DNA from: Nocardia higoensis NBRC 100133
Lineage (GTDB): Bacteria > Actinomycetota > Actinomycetes > Mycobacteriales > Mycobacteriaceae
Direction: 5' to 3'
Length of the DNA stretch: 64,000 nt
Assembly: GCF_000308595.1 (NCBI RefSeq)
Contig: NZ_BAGA01000183.1
Coordinates: forward strand, 1-64,000
Both the position numbers and the translations under genes were made by a program. Shown one piece after another: positions 20,974-30,600 of this stretch (the first letter of the stretch is position 1; every line of letters begins with the position of its first letter). Under the pieces are notes generated by a model. It ran no database searches and was not told the DNA's origin. It saw only the letters and a list, made by a program, of their open reading frames with translations.

Positions 20974-21822
20974 TCAGGCGTAGGTGTAGAACCCGCGACC
21001 GGACTTCTTACCCAGCTGCCCGGCCTCCACCTTCCGGCGCAGCAGCGCCGGCGGCGCGTAGTGCGGCTCGGCGAACTCGGCGTAGAGCGATTCGGCCGCG
21101 GCAAGGGCGATGTCGAGCCCGATCGTGTCGAGCAGGGTCAGCGGCCCCATCGGGTAGCCGCAGCCACCCTTCATCGCGGCGTCGATGTCCTCCGCGGAGG
21201 CGTATCCGGAATCGAACATCCGCACGGCCTGGCACAGGTAGGGAATCAGCAGGGCGTTGACGATGAATCCCGATCGGTCGCCCGCGTGCACGACGGTCTT
21301 GCCGAGCGTGTCCCTCGCGTAGGCGGCGACCGCGGCGGCGGTCTGCTCCGAGGTGACCAGCGTCGAGATGATCTCCACCAGCGGCATCACCGGGACGGGG
21401 TTGAAGAAGTGGACGCCGACGACACGTTCGGGCCGCTCGGTGGCCGTCGCCACCTTGATGACCGGAATCGAGGAGGTGTTGGTCGCCAGAATCGCCTCCG
21501 GGGAGACCACGGCATCGAGCTCGGCGAAGATCTCGCTCTTGAGCGACTCGATCTCCGGAGCGGCCTCGATGACGAGTTCGCGGTCGGCGAGATCGCCGTA
21601 GTCGACCGAGACCCGCAGCCGCGCCAGCGCCGCGTCGGCCTCGTCCTGGCTGATCTTGCCCCTGCTCACGCCCCGCGAGAGCGAGGTCGACACCCGTTGC
21701 CGCGCGGCCTCCGCGTACTCCGGCTTCGCCTCGACGATGACGACATCACTACCGGCTTTGGCGCACACTTCCGCGATTCCGGCACCCATCGTGCCGCCAC
21801 CGACCACACCGATTCTCTGCAT
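20974..21822 (-). CDS. 3-hydroxyacyl-CoA (3-hydroxybutyryl-CoA) dehydrogenase
   Basis: A 282-residue NAD-dependent dehydrogenase that oxidises L-3-hydroxyacyl-CoA in beta-oxidation or butyrate metabolism. It has the Rossmann motif GVVGGGTMGAGIA at the start, an IEAAPEIESLKSEIF segment, the NTSS region, the catalytic-histidine loop HFFNPVPVMPLVEI (residue about 140) and the C-terminal dimer domain ending KKSGRGFYTY. Single-domain length fits FadB2/Hbd. ATG 21822 follows GGAGGG; the TTG at 21834 is rejected. Confidence 0.93.
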   Translation of the reverse strand: MQRIGVVGGGTMGAGIAEVCAKAGSDVVIVEAKPEYAEAARQRVSTSLSRGVSRGKISQDEADAALARLRVSVDYGDLADRELVIEAAPEIESLKSEIFAELDAVVSPEAILATNTSSIPVIKVATATERPERVVGVHFFNPVPVMPLVEIISTLVTSEQTAAAVAAYARDTLGKTVVHAGDRSGFIVNALLIPYLCQAVRMFDSGYASAEDIDAAMKGGCGYPMGPLTLLDTIGLDIALAAAESLYAEFAEPHYAPPALLRRKVEAGQLGKKSGRGFYTYA

Positions 21823-21947
21823 ACAACCCTCCAAGTTCGACCCTCACAAAGTAGTACCGGCGTACTGAGCGCCGTGGGGCAGGCGTCGACTTCTGCGCGC
21901 TGTGGTGGCCCGGCGGTCGAACCGATGTCGGCGGTGGGTGAACGTGC

Positions 21948-23087
21948 TCACCCGGTGCCGTCGTCTGTGACGTCGGCGGATTCCGGTGGGGAAGTACAGC
22001 CATCTGTGGTCGCCCGGGCGAGTTCGGCGAGTACCGCCGCCACATCGTGCCCGTCTCCGAAGGCGCGCCGCTGCCGGACCGCACCATTGCCGCGGGCCAG
22101 GGCCGAGTCCACCGCCTTCGCGACGAACTCCCGGTCGCCGAGTTCGGTCAGCGCCGGATCGATCGCGTCGAGCAGTGCGGCGAGCAGGTCACGGGCGGGC
22201 AGCACCCGTCCGCACGTCGGTGCCACCGCGTCACCGTCCATCCCGCTGCGCGCCGCCTTCCAGTACGCCGCGCGCAGCATCTCCGCGGGCACGTCCGGCG
22301 CGGCTCGCCCGTCGGCGAGCGCACGGCGCGCGGTGTGCACGGTGGCGCGCACGAGTGCCGCGAGCAGCGCGGTCTCCTCGACCGTGGCGGGCACATCGCT
22401 GACGCGCACCTCGACGGTCGGATAGTTGATGGACGGCCGCACGTCCCAATAGACCATCTTCTCGTCCAAGGCGATGCCGCTGGTCAGCATCATCTGCACC
22501 ATGGCGTCGTAGGCCTGCGCCGAACCGAAGTGCGGCGGCGGTCCCGCGCTCGGCCAGCGCCGCCACAGGATGCTGCGCCAGCTGGAGTAGCCGGTGTCGG
22601 CGGCGCGGTAGATAGCCGAGTTGGCGGTCAGTGCCAGAAACGTCGGCAACCAGGGACGCAGGTGATCGCTCACTCGCACGGCGGTCTCGCGGTCGGGCAC
22701 CGACACGTGGACATGACAGCCGCACAGGCCCTGTTCATGGGCGATCATCCCGAAGTTGTCGGCGATCGACCGATAGCGCGGGGTGTCGGTGACCGGGAAA
22801 TCCTCGGGCACCGTCGGGGGGATCGCCACCGCCAGCACCTGCGCGTCGTTGACTTCGGCGCACTGCGTCACCATGCATCGCCGCTCGCGCAACTGGGCGA
22901 GCAGGCCCGCGATACTGGAATGCACGTCGCTACTGGCCTCCACCTGACAGCGGGTCAGCTCGAGCTGCAGGTCCAGACCTCGGTCCCGCGCCGTCCGCGC
23001 CACCGCCTCGTTGCGCGCGGCCGGAGCACCGGTGCTCGGATCGACGAGCAGGAACTCTTCTTCGACTCCGACCGTCGGCATGTCCAT
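21948..23087 (-). CDS. Carboxylate-amine ligase, YbdK/GCS2 family
   Basis: A 379-residue member of the glutamate-cysteine-ligase type 2 family, which makes gamma-glutamyl amide bonds with ATP. Family motifs: TVGVEEEFLLVDPSTG at the N-terminus, ELTRCQVEASSDVH, and GCHVHVSVPDRE with the metal/ATP histidines near residue 125. Nocardiae use mycothiol rather than glutathione, so the physiological amine is uncertain; EgtA-like ergothioneine synthesis seems less likely because no egt genes are nearby. It lies divergent from the DsbA-like gene. Confidence 0.88.
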   Translation of the reverse strand: MDMPTVGVEEEFLLVDPSTGAPAARNEAVARTARDRGLDLQLELTRCQVEASSDVHSSIAGLLAQLRERRCMVTQCAEVNDAQVLAVAIPPTVPEDFPVTDTPRYRSIADNFGMIAHEQGLCGCHVHVSVPDRETAVRVSDHLRPWLPTFLALTANSAIYRAADTGYSSWRSILWRRWPSAGPPPHFGSAQAYDAMVQMMLTSGIALDEKMVYWDVRPSINYPTVEVRVSDVPATVEETALLAALVRATVHTARRALADGRAAPDVPAEMLRAAYWKAARSGMDGDAVAPTCGRVLPARDLLAALLDAIDPALTELGDREFVAKAVDSALARGNGAVRQRRAFGDGHDVAAVLAELARATTDGCTSPPESADVTDDGTG

Positions 23088-23163
23088 GCCCGCTGGATAC
23101 CCGCCCCGCGCCGGTCCACCGCACCGTCTTGTGTCACCGGGACGCCCCTGGTGTGCTGAGGGG

Positions 23164-23877
23164 ATGAACCCGGCGAGCGTGGATTTCCACTTCGATCCGA
23201 TGTGCCCATTCGCCTATCAGACCTCGTTGTGGCTGCGGAACGTGCGCGAGCAGCTCGGCCTCACGGTGAATTGGCGATTCTTCAGTTTGGAGTGGGTCAA
23301 TCACGTCGAGGGCAAGAAGTATCCCTGGGAGCGTGAGTGGTCCTACGGGTGGTCCCTGATGCGGATCGGGGCGCTATTGCGCCGTAGGGATATGGGGTTG
23401 CTGGACCGCTGGTATGCGGCGATCGGCGCCGAGTTACACGAGCGTGGCGGCAGCCCGCATCGCCCGGAGGTCGCCGCGCGTCTGCTCGACGAACTCGGTG
23501 TCGGTGCGGCGGTGATGGATCAGGCGCTGGCCGATGCGACGACTCATGAGGAGGTCACGCGCGATCACCGGCGGGTGGTCGAGGCGGGAGGTTTCGGCGT
23601 GCCCACGATGTTCCTCGACGGAGAGCAGTGCCTGTTCGGTCCGGTGCTCGTCGATCCGCCCGCGGGGGACGAGGCGCTGGCGTTGTGGCGGGTGGTCACC
23701 GGGATGGCCGCGTTGCCGCACGTCTACGAGCTGCAACGGCCCAAATCTGCCACCGACCTGTCCTTCATCGCCGAGCGGCTGCGCCCGTATGTACGTGGGC
23801 GGGACTGGGTCAGTATCGATCGCGGACAGCTGATCAATCTCGACGGATTCGTCGACGGAGCCGACGACAGCGGATAA
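23164..23877 (+). CDS. DsbA-family protein / 2-hydroxychromene-2-carboxylate isomerase-like
   Basis: A 237-residue thioredoxin-fold protein. The start VDFHFDPMCPFAYQTSLWL has the active-site position of the DsbA/HCCA-isomerase/FrnE group with one cysteine and no CxxC. The inserted helical domain follows, then the cis-proline loop GGFGVPTMFLDGEQCLFGP near residue 142. The single cysteine favours an isomerase or thiol-transferase, not a disulfide oxidase. ATG 23164 is chosen; the frame is open upstream but overlaps the divergent ligase gene. Confidence 0.85.
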   Translation: MNPASVDFHFDPMCPFAYQTSLWLRNVREQLGLTVNWRFFSLEWVNHVEGKKYPWEREWSYGWSLMRIGALLRRRDMGLLDRWYAAIGAELHERGGSPHRPEVAARLLDELGVGAAVMDQALADATTHEEVTRDHRRVVEAGGFGVPTMFLDGEQCLFGPVLVDPPAGDEALALWRVVTGMAALPHVYELQRPKSATDLSFIAERLRPYVRGRDWVSIDRGQLINLDGFVDGADDSG

Positions 23878-23905
23878 CGGTGGTCGGTCGTGTCGCCGCG
23901 AGGAG

Positions 23906-24112
23906 TCAGGGGGTGTGCATGAGCTGCCGGGCGAGGCCGAACAGGCGGTTGGCGAGCTTGATGACCGGAAGCCCGAGCGGAATCAGGAGGATCGTCACGC
24001 ACAACACCGCACCGACGATCCACACCAGGGCCGCGAGCAGCCCGACCACCGTGCCGAGGACGGCTGTCAGGATCCCGACGACTACATCGAGCAAGCCCTT
24101 GATCGCGCGCAT
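23906..24112 (-). CDS. Small membrane protein, 68 residues
   Basis: A single compact protein, almost entirely hydrophobic (IKGLLDVVVGILTAVLGTVVGLL-type first hairpin, then VWIVGAVLCVTILLIPLGLPVI) with a basic tail. GAGAGG precedes ATG 24112 by nine bases. Not in a family I can name; such genes are commonly conserved in Nocardia. It follows the next hypothetical gene on the same strand by about 110 bases. Confidence 0.65.
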   Translation of the reverse strand: MRAIKGLLDVVVGILTAVLGTVVGLLAALVWIVGAVLCVTILLIPLGLPVIKLANRLFGLARQLMHTP

Positions 24113-24221
24113 GGATGACCTCTCCACCACCCATTTTCCACTCATTTCACCCGAATGGCTCGTGGAATTCGGCGGATATCCGGGCCTGCGGCTATCTCCT
24201 GGCGAAGCGCCTGTGCTGTGC

Positions 24222-24614
24222 TCAGGGCGCGTCCAACACGCTCGCCGGGACCCCGTAGGGCAGGAACCGGACCCGGCGCCCGGGATCGGTGTTGTCACGA
24301 TGCGCGCGCAAGGCCTCGAGCTCGCTCGGGAAGACCTGGTCGACCCTGGCCGCGCCGGTGTCGTCGATGGTGTAGATCGCCCAGACCCCGCTCCCTGTTT
24401 CCCCGGTGGTCTCGCCTTCGGGCTGCGGGGGACGTGGTCGTTCCGGCTGGACGAACTGACCGAACAACGACGCCAGCGATCCGACGCCGGCGTTGTCCAC
24501 CCGGTCCAGGTAGACGCCCGCCTTGCCGAGCAGGCCCCGGAGCTCGGTTCCCGCCTCGCGTAATGCGCGTTCGAAATCTTCCGGATCGATGCCGAAAGGC
24601 CCGTTGGTTGCCAT
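24222..24614 (-). CDS. Hypothetical soluble protein, 130 residues
   Basis: Start ATG 24614 has GAGGAG upstream. The N-terminal half is acidic and helical (DPEDFERALREAGTELRGLLGKAG), a proline-rich linker follows (ERPRPPQPEGE), and the C-terminal half looks like a compact beta fold (VWAIYTIDDTGAARVDQVF ... RVRFLPYGVPASVLDAP). I do not recognise the family. An in-frame extension to 24755 lacks a ribosome site. Confidence 0.7.
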   Translation of the reverse strand: MATNGPFGIDPEDFERALREAGTELRGLLGKAGVYLDRVDNAGVGSLASLFGQFVQPERPRPPQPEGETTGETGSGVWAIYTIDDTGAARVDQVFPSELEALRAHRDNTDPGRRVRFLPYGVPASVLDAP

Positions 24615-24761
24615 CGAATGTGCTCCTCGGGACGGGATGGGCGGTGTGTCCTCAGTGTCCTCGCGAAACGCGGACTTCGCCACGACGGCCTCGCTCGTCC
24701 GCCGTTCCGATCCGCGGTCCGGGCCGATGGTCGACTGGAAGTTTTTCGGCGGCAACCGGTC

Positions 24762-25400
24762 TCAGCTGTGATCCGGCGCCGCCTGGTGCGGATCCGGGCC
24801 CACCGCGGGACCGGCGCCCACCGCACCCATGACGAACGGCACGACCTGTGCGATCACCTCGTCGACGGATCCGCCGTCGGCGAGTGCCTGACGGTGCGGG
24901 TCCAGGCAGCCGAGGATGCAGCGACTCGCGAAGCGCGCGTCGACGAGCTGGAACACTCCTGTGCGTTCACCCTCGACGAGGATCCCGAACACCACGTTCT
25001 CGAGCTGGTTGAGCTGTGAGGTGAACTCCAGTGCGGTCTGGTTGGGAATCAGGCTCATCATCGGCGGGGTGACCGGGTGGGGTCCGGCGAACTCGCGCAG
25101 TACCAGCTTCACGAGCGCTTCCAGCTTCCGGCGCGGGTCGTCCAGCGGCTCGATCTCCTGGGCGATCTGCGTCAGGAATCGCTCGATCTCCAGCGCGGAC
25201 CAGGCCAGCAGCAGCTCGGACTTGTCGGCGAAGTAGTTGTAGATCACGGTGCGGGTCAGGCCGGCCTGTGCGGCAACCGCTTTGATCGACGCGCCGTCCC
25301 AGCCGTCGCGGGCCAGAACCTCGGCGAAGGCGGCGAGGATGCGGGTGCGGATGGCCGTCTTGTGTTCGGCAACGGTGTGCCCTGCGTTCAGGATAGGCAC
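24762..25400 (-). CDS. TetR-family transcriptional repressor
   Basis: A 212-residue TetR-type regulator. The HTH lies at residues about 15-60 (RILAAFAEVLARDGWDGASIKAVAAQAGLTRTVIYNYFADKSELL pattern), and a helical ligand-binding domain follows. It is divergent from the FtsX-like permease and ATPase genes, with a 25-bp palindrome in the shared region, so it most likely represses that exporter and itself in response to an exported compound. Confidence 0.9.
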   Translation of the reverse strand: MPILNAGHTVAEHKTAIRTRILAAFAEVLARDGWDGASIKAVAAQAGLTRTVIYNYFADKSELLLAWSALEIERFLTQIAQEIEPLDDPRRKLEALVKLVLREFAGPHPVTPPMMSLIPNQTALEFTSQLNQLENVVFGILVEGERTGVFQLVDARFASRCILGCLDPHRQALADGGSVDEVIAQVVPFVMGAVGAGPAVGPDPHQAAPDHS

Positions 25401-25470
25401 ATGCTGCTCCCGGCTCGGTCGAGGACTTCCTGACCGGTCGGAGCGTACACGCCCCGGCGGCCCGCCGAGA

Positions 25471-25495
25471 TTTTGCTGACACTACGTCATCAAAA
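25471..25495. promoter_or_regulatory. 25-bp imperfect palindrome, likely TetR operator
   Basis: TTTTGCTGAC, five bases, GTCATCAAAA: the arms match at 9 of 10 positions. It lies between the divergent TetR and permease genes, 71 bases from the TetR start and 103 bases from the permease start, the expected place for an autoregulatory operator. Confidence 0.6.
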
Positions 25496-25597
25496 GTTGG
25501 CGGTCCGGTTCCACATCTGCTGAAATCTGCGCATGATTCTCTCCCGCCGCTACGTCGCCGTGCCGGTCTGACCGGACCGACTACAGGAGCCGCTTCG

Positions 25598-26728
25598 ATG
25601 TTTCTCGCTGTGCGTGAACTGCTGTTCGCGCGTACCCGCGTCCTGCTCATGGGCTCGGTGATCGCCTTGATCTCGGTCTTGATGGTCATCCTGTCGGGGC
25701 TTTCCTCCGGCCTGGTGGAAGACGGTGTGTCCGGTCTGCAACGGACTCCGGTACAGGCCTTCGCCTTCTCCGAGGGCACCAAGACCGATTCCGCCTTCTC
25801 CCGCTCGGTCGTGACCGAGGACCAGGCCGCCGCCTGGGCCGCGCGGCCCGATGTGGACGCGGCCGAACTCATGGGCAATGCCATCGTCAACGCGCACACC
25901 GGCGGTGGCACGGCGATCGACCTCACCGTCTTCGGCATCACCCCGGGATCGTTCCTCGAACCGGCGGTCGCCGAGGGCGCGGCGTTGAGCGGCCCACGCG
26001 ATGTCGTGCTGAGTGCCAGCGCCGCCGACGAAGGCGTGGCGGTCGGTGACACCGTGATCATCGACCGGATCGGCACCGAGCTCACCGTGGTCGGATTCAC
26101 CGGCGACAAGCGCACCTTCGGTCACGTGGACATCGCCTATGTGCCGCTGCGGACCTGGCAGGAGATCAACAGCGGTCTGCCCGCCGGCTCCGAGATCGAC
26201 CCGCGCGTCTACACCCAGGCCAGCGTCGTCGCGATCAAGGGCGCCGACGGCGCACTTCCCGATCTCGCCGCGGGCGACGCCGCCGCGGGCACGTCGAGCA
26301 AGACCCTCGAGGAGTCGTTCGACTCCTCTCCCGGCTATACCGCCGAGATGATGACCATGTCGATGATCGTCGCCTTCCTCTACGCGATCTCGGCGCTCGT
26401 CGTCGGCGCCTTCTTCAGCATCTGGACCGTGCAGCGGATGCGTGAACTCGCGGTGCTGCGCGCGCTCGGCGCCTCCACCGGATATCTGTTGCGGGACAGC
26501 CTGATGCAGGCCGTGGTCATCCTCGTCGCCGCCGTGGCGGTCGGCGTCCTGGCCGGCCTCGGCCTCGGTTCCGGCCTCGACGGCACCGGGATGCCGTTCG
26601 CCCTGGAAGCCGGGCCCATCGCACGCGGCGCGGCACTGCTCGTCGTGCTCGGCCTCGTCGGCGCCGGGATCGCCGTCCTGCGCATCACGCGCATCAACCC
26701 TCTGAACGCTCTGGGAGACAACCGATGA
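25598..26728 (+). CDS. ABC transporter permease, FtsX/MacB-like (DevC type)
   Basis: A 376-residue permease with an N-terminal helix, a large extracytoplasmic domain (about 45-240) and three C-terminal helices around the FtsX domain (AFFSIWTVQRMRELAVLRALGAST is typical). It ends INPLNALGDNR. Four-helix permeases of this class export lipids, peptides or drugs, or transmit force rather than move solute. Its stop overlaps the ATG of the ATPase (ATGA). Likely repressed by the divergent TetR protein. Confidence 0.9.
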   Translation: MFLAVRELLFARTRVLLMGSVIALISVLMVILSGLSSGLVEDGVSGLQRTPVQAFAFSEGTKTDSAFSRSVVTEDQAAAWAARPDVDAAELMGNAIVNAHTGGGTAIDLTVFGITPGSFLEPAVAEGAALSGPRDVVLSASAADEGVAVGDTVIIDRIGTELTVVGFTGDKRTFGHVDIAYVPLRTWQEINSGLPAGSEIDPRVYTQASVVAIKGADGALPDLAAGDAAAGTSSKTLEESFDSSPGYTAEMMTMSMIVAFLYAISALVVGAFFSIWTVQRMRELAVLRALGASTGYLLRDSLMQAVVILVAAVAVGVLAGLGLGSGLDGTGMPFALEAGPIARGAALLVVLGLVGAGIAVLRITRINPLNALGDNR

Positions 26729-27405
26729 GCACCCTCACCGCCACCGGGCTCAGCTTGCGCAACGTCACTCTGCGGTTCGGTGACGGCGACAGCACCGTCA
26801 CCGCACTCGACGACGTGACTCTCGATGTCGCGCCCGGGGAGCTGGTCGCCATCGTCGGTCCCTCCGGCGCCGGAAAGTCGAGTCTGCTGGCCGTCGCGGG
26901 CGGGCTCATCACACCTACCAGCGGAACCGTGGCACTGCGCGACATCGACCTGACCGCCACACCGCAGTCGAAACTCGCCGAAATCCGCCGCAACCACATC
27001 GGTTTCGTCTTCCAGTCCGCCAATCTGCTGCCCGCGCTGACCGCGATCGACCAATTGCGGCTGATGTCGACCATCACCGGGCGCCCTGGCCGCGACCCCG
27101 GCGAGCTGCTCGCCTCCGTGGGCATGTCCCACCGAGCGGACAAACGGCCAGGGCAACTGTCGGGCGGTGAGCGCCAGCGGGTCGGCATCGCCCGCGCCCT
27201 GATCACCGATCCGGCCGTGCTGCTCGTCGACGAACCGACCGCCGCGCTGGACCGCAATCGCAGCCACGAGGTGGTGACCCTGCTGGCCGAGGAAACCCAC
27301 CGCGCGAAGGTCGCGACCGTCATGGTCACCCACGACCACGATGTCCTCGTCCACTGCGATCGCATCCTCGAGATGATCGACGGCAGGCTCGCGCCCCCGG
27401 CCTGA
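26725..27405 (+). CDS. ABC transporter ATP-binding protein, MacB/LolD type
   Basis: A 226-residue ATPase with Walker A GPSGAGKSS (near residue 50), Q-loop FQSANLLP, signature LSGGERQRVGIARAL, Walker B VLLVDEPTAALD and the H-loop MVTHDHD. It pairs with the upstream permease through a 4-base overlap. The half-transporter pair would act as a dimer of each. Confidence 0.95.
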   Translation: MSTLTATGLSLRNVTLRFGDGDSTVTALDDVTLDVAPGELVAIVGPSGAGKSSLLAVAGGLITPTSGTVALRDIDLTATPQSKLAEIRRNHIGFVFQSANLLPALTAIDQLRLMSTITGRPGRDPGELLASVGMSHRADKRPGQLSGGERQRVGIARALITDPAVLLVDEPTAALDRNRSHEVVTLLAEETHRAKVATVMVTHDHDVLVHCDRILEMIDGRLAPPA

Positions 27406-27646
27406 AAGCCGTCTCCTGTTGCCGCACGGTCATCGGCATCCGCCGATCGACCGTGTTCGGCGGGCTCGGTCGCCCGATCAATGGGTAGCCGAAAGTTGCC
27501 CGGGAATCGGGCGCGGACGCCGAGTAGCTGACGCGGTGTGGCCTTGATAGTGGTGGCGGCCCTTGACAGGCCGCAGCGCCGCTCCGAGGCTTGAAGTTGC
27601 CATATGACACTCGAGAGTGCCACCTACGAGTATCGAGGTGAGTTCG

Positions 27647-30600
27647 ATGGCGACCCGTACCCCGTTGTCGGCCGAGGCTCAGGAAGCCCGGCTCGAACGC
27701 CGCATCGCCGACCTGTACCGCTTCGACGAGCAGTGCGCCGCTGCCCGGCCCGACCCGGCCGTCGCCGCCCGGACGGAAGCGCCCGGCCTGCGTCCGCTCG
27801 AACTCGCGCAGATCGTGATGGAGGGCTACGCGCATCGGCCCGCCCTCGGGCAGCGCGCGATCGAATTCGTCACCGACCGGCGCACCGGCCGCACGTCGGC
27901 GAAGCTGCTGCCCACATTCGAGACGATCACCTATCGCGAGGTATGGGACCGTGCCGGGGCGATCGCCGCCGCATTGGCAGGTGATCCCGTGCGGTCCGGT
28001 GACCGCGTCTGCGTCCTGGGTTTCACCAGCGTCGACTACACCCTCGTGGATGTGGCACTGATGCGACTGGCCGCGGTAGCGGTTCCGTTGCAGGCCAGTG
28101 CGGTGGCGGCCCAGCTTCTCCCGATCGTCGACGAGACCGAGCCCACGGTGATCGCGGTGAGTGTCGACCATCTCGCGATCGCCGTCGAACTCGCGCTCAC
28201 CGGTCACACCCCGCAGCGCCTGATCGTGTTCGACCACCACGAGCAGATCGACGACGAACGCGAAGCATTGGCAGCCGCGTCGATGCGGCTGGCCGAGGCG
28301 GGCAGTCCGGTGACCATCGAAACCCTGCCCGCTGTCATCGCCCGCGGCCGGGCACTGCCTCCGGCCCCGGTGCCCACCCGCGCCGACGCCGATCCGCTGG
28401 CACTGCTGATCTACACCTCGGGAAGCACCGGAGCCCCCAAGGGCGCCATGATCACCGAACGGTCGGTGGCCGACAACTGGCGTGCGTCGACCAGCGAGCG
28501 ATGGGGGCAGCGCGGCGCCGAATCGGTGATCGTGCTCGCCTTCATGCCGATGAGCCACATCATGGGCCGGGCGGTTCTCTACATGGCGCTGGCGCGCGGC
28601 GGCACCGCCTACTTCGTCGCCCGCAGTGATCTGTCGACTTTGCTGGAGGATCTGGCCACGGTCCGGCCCACCCACCTCACTTTCGTGCCCAGGATCTGGG
28701 AAATGCTCTTCCAGCGATTCCAGAGCGAGATGCAGCAGCGCGCGGCCGAAGGCGGCGACCGTGCGGCCTTGGAGCGCCGCGTGCTGGCCGATATGCGCGA
28801 GAATCTACTCGGCGGGCGCTTCCTCTCGGCGACGACGGGTTCGGCGCCGATGTCGGCGGAGATGAGAGCCTGGGCCGAATCACTTCTCGAACTGCACCTG
28901 GTGGACGGTTACGGTGCCACGGAGACCGGCAGCATCGCGGTCGACGGCCGGATATGCCGCCCACCCGTGCTCGACTACGAACTCGTCGACGTCCCGGAAC
29001 TGGGCTATTTCCATACCGATCGGCCCTATCCCAGGGGTGAGCTGGTGGTCCGGTCCGAGACGCTGGTCCCCGGCTACTACAAGCGCGCCGATGTGACCGC
29101 CGAGGTGTTCGACTCCGACGGCCGGTACCACACCGGAGACATCTTCGCCGAGATCGGCGTCGATCACCTCGCCTTCCTCGATCGCCGCAGCTTCGTACTG
29201 AAGCTCTCCCAGGGCGAGTTCGTGACCGTGTCGAAGGTGGAGGCCGTGTTCTCCGAGAGCCCGCTGGTCCGCCAGATCTTCGTCTACGGCAACAGCACCC
29301 GGTCCTATCTCCTGGCGGTGGTGGTGCCGACCGCCGACGCGATCGAGTACACCGGCGGCGACATCGACGCACTGAAGCAGTTGGTCCGCGAATCCCTGCA
29401 GCAGGTCGCGAGGTCGGCCGGTCTCCAGGCCTACGAGATCCCCCGCGATGTGCTCATCGAGACGCAGCCGTTCACCCCCGAGAACGGTCTGCTCACCGGT
29501 ATCCGCAAACTGGCGCGGCCGAAACTGAAGGAGTACTACGGACCGCGATTGGAGCAGCTCTACAGCGAGCTCGCCGTGGCCGAGGTCGAGGAACTGCGCG
29601 CACTACGCGTCGGTGCCGGCGACCGGCCGACGGTGGAGACGGTCGTGCGCGCGGCAGCCGCCGTGCTGGGTGCGGCCACCCGTGACGTGCGCCCCGACGC
29701 GCATTTCACCGATCTCGGCGGAGACTCGTTGTCGGCACTGACCTTCGCACAACTACTGCGCGACATCTTCGCTGTCGAGGTGCCGGTGGGTTTCCTCATC
29801 GGCCCGGCCACCGATCTCCATGCCCTCGCCGGCTACATCGACCGGCAGCGCAGGGGAGCGGACCGGCCGACCTTCGCCGCGGTACACGGCGCGGACGCCA
29901 CCGAAGCACGCGCCACCGATCTGACACTCGACGAATTCATCGATGGCAACACCCTCGCGGAGGCTCCGCGCCTTCCCGGTCCCAGCCCGGAGGTGCGGAC
30001 CGTTCTGTTGACCGGCGCGACCGGATTCCTCGGTAGATACCTGGCGCTGGAATGGCTGGAGCGGCTCGCTCGAACCGGCGGCACGCTGATCTGCCTGGTG
30101 CGCGCGCACGACGATGTCGATGCCAGGGCCCGGCTGGACAAGACTTTCGACGCGGGAGATCCGAAGCTCTCCGACCACTACCGCGAGCTGGCGGCGGCTC
30201 ATCTCGAAGTGATCGCCGGCGACAAGGCCGAGCCCGAGCTGGGGCTGGAACACGCCACCTGGCAGCGGTTGGCGGACACGGTCGATGTGATCGTGGATCC
30301 CGCGGCACTGGTCAATCACCTCCTGCCCTACAGCGAACTGTTCGGACCCAATGTCGTGGGGACCGCGGAACTGATCCGTCTCGCGGTGACCACGAAACAG
30401 AAGCCCTACACCTACGTCTCGACCATCGGCGTGAACGACCAGATCGACCGCTCGGCGTTCACCGAGGAGGCCGACATCCGGGTGATCAGCCCGCGCCGCA
30501 CCATCGACGGCAGTTACGCCAACGGGTACGCGAACAGCAAGTGGGCGGGCGAAGTGCTGCTCCGGGAGGCGAACGACCTGTGTGGTCTGCCGGTCACGGT

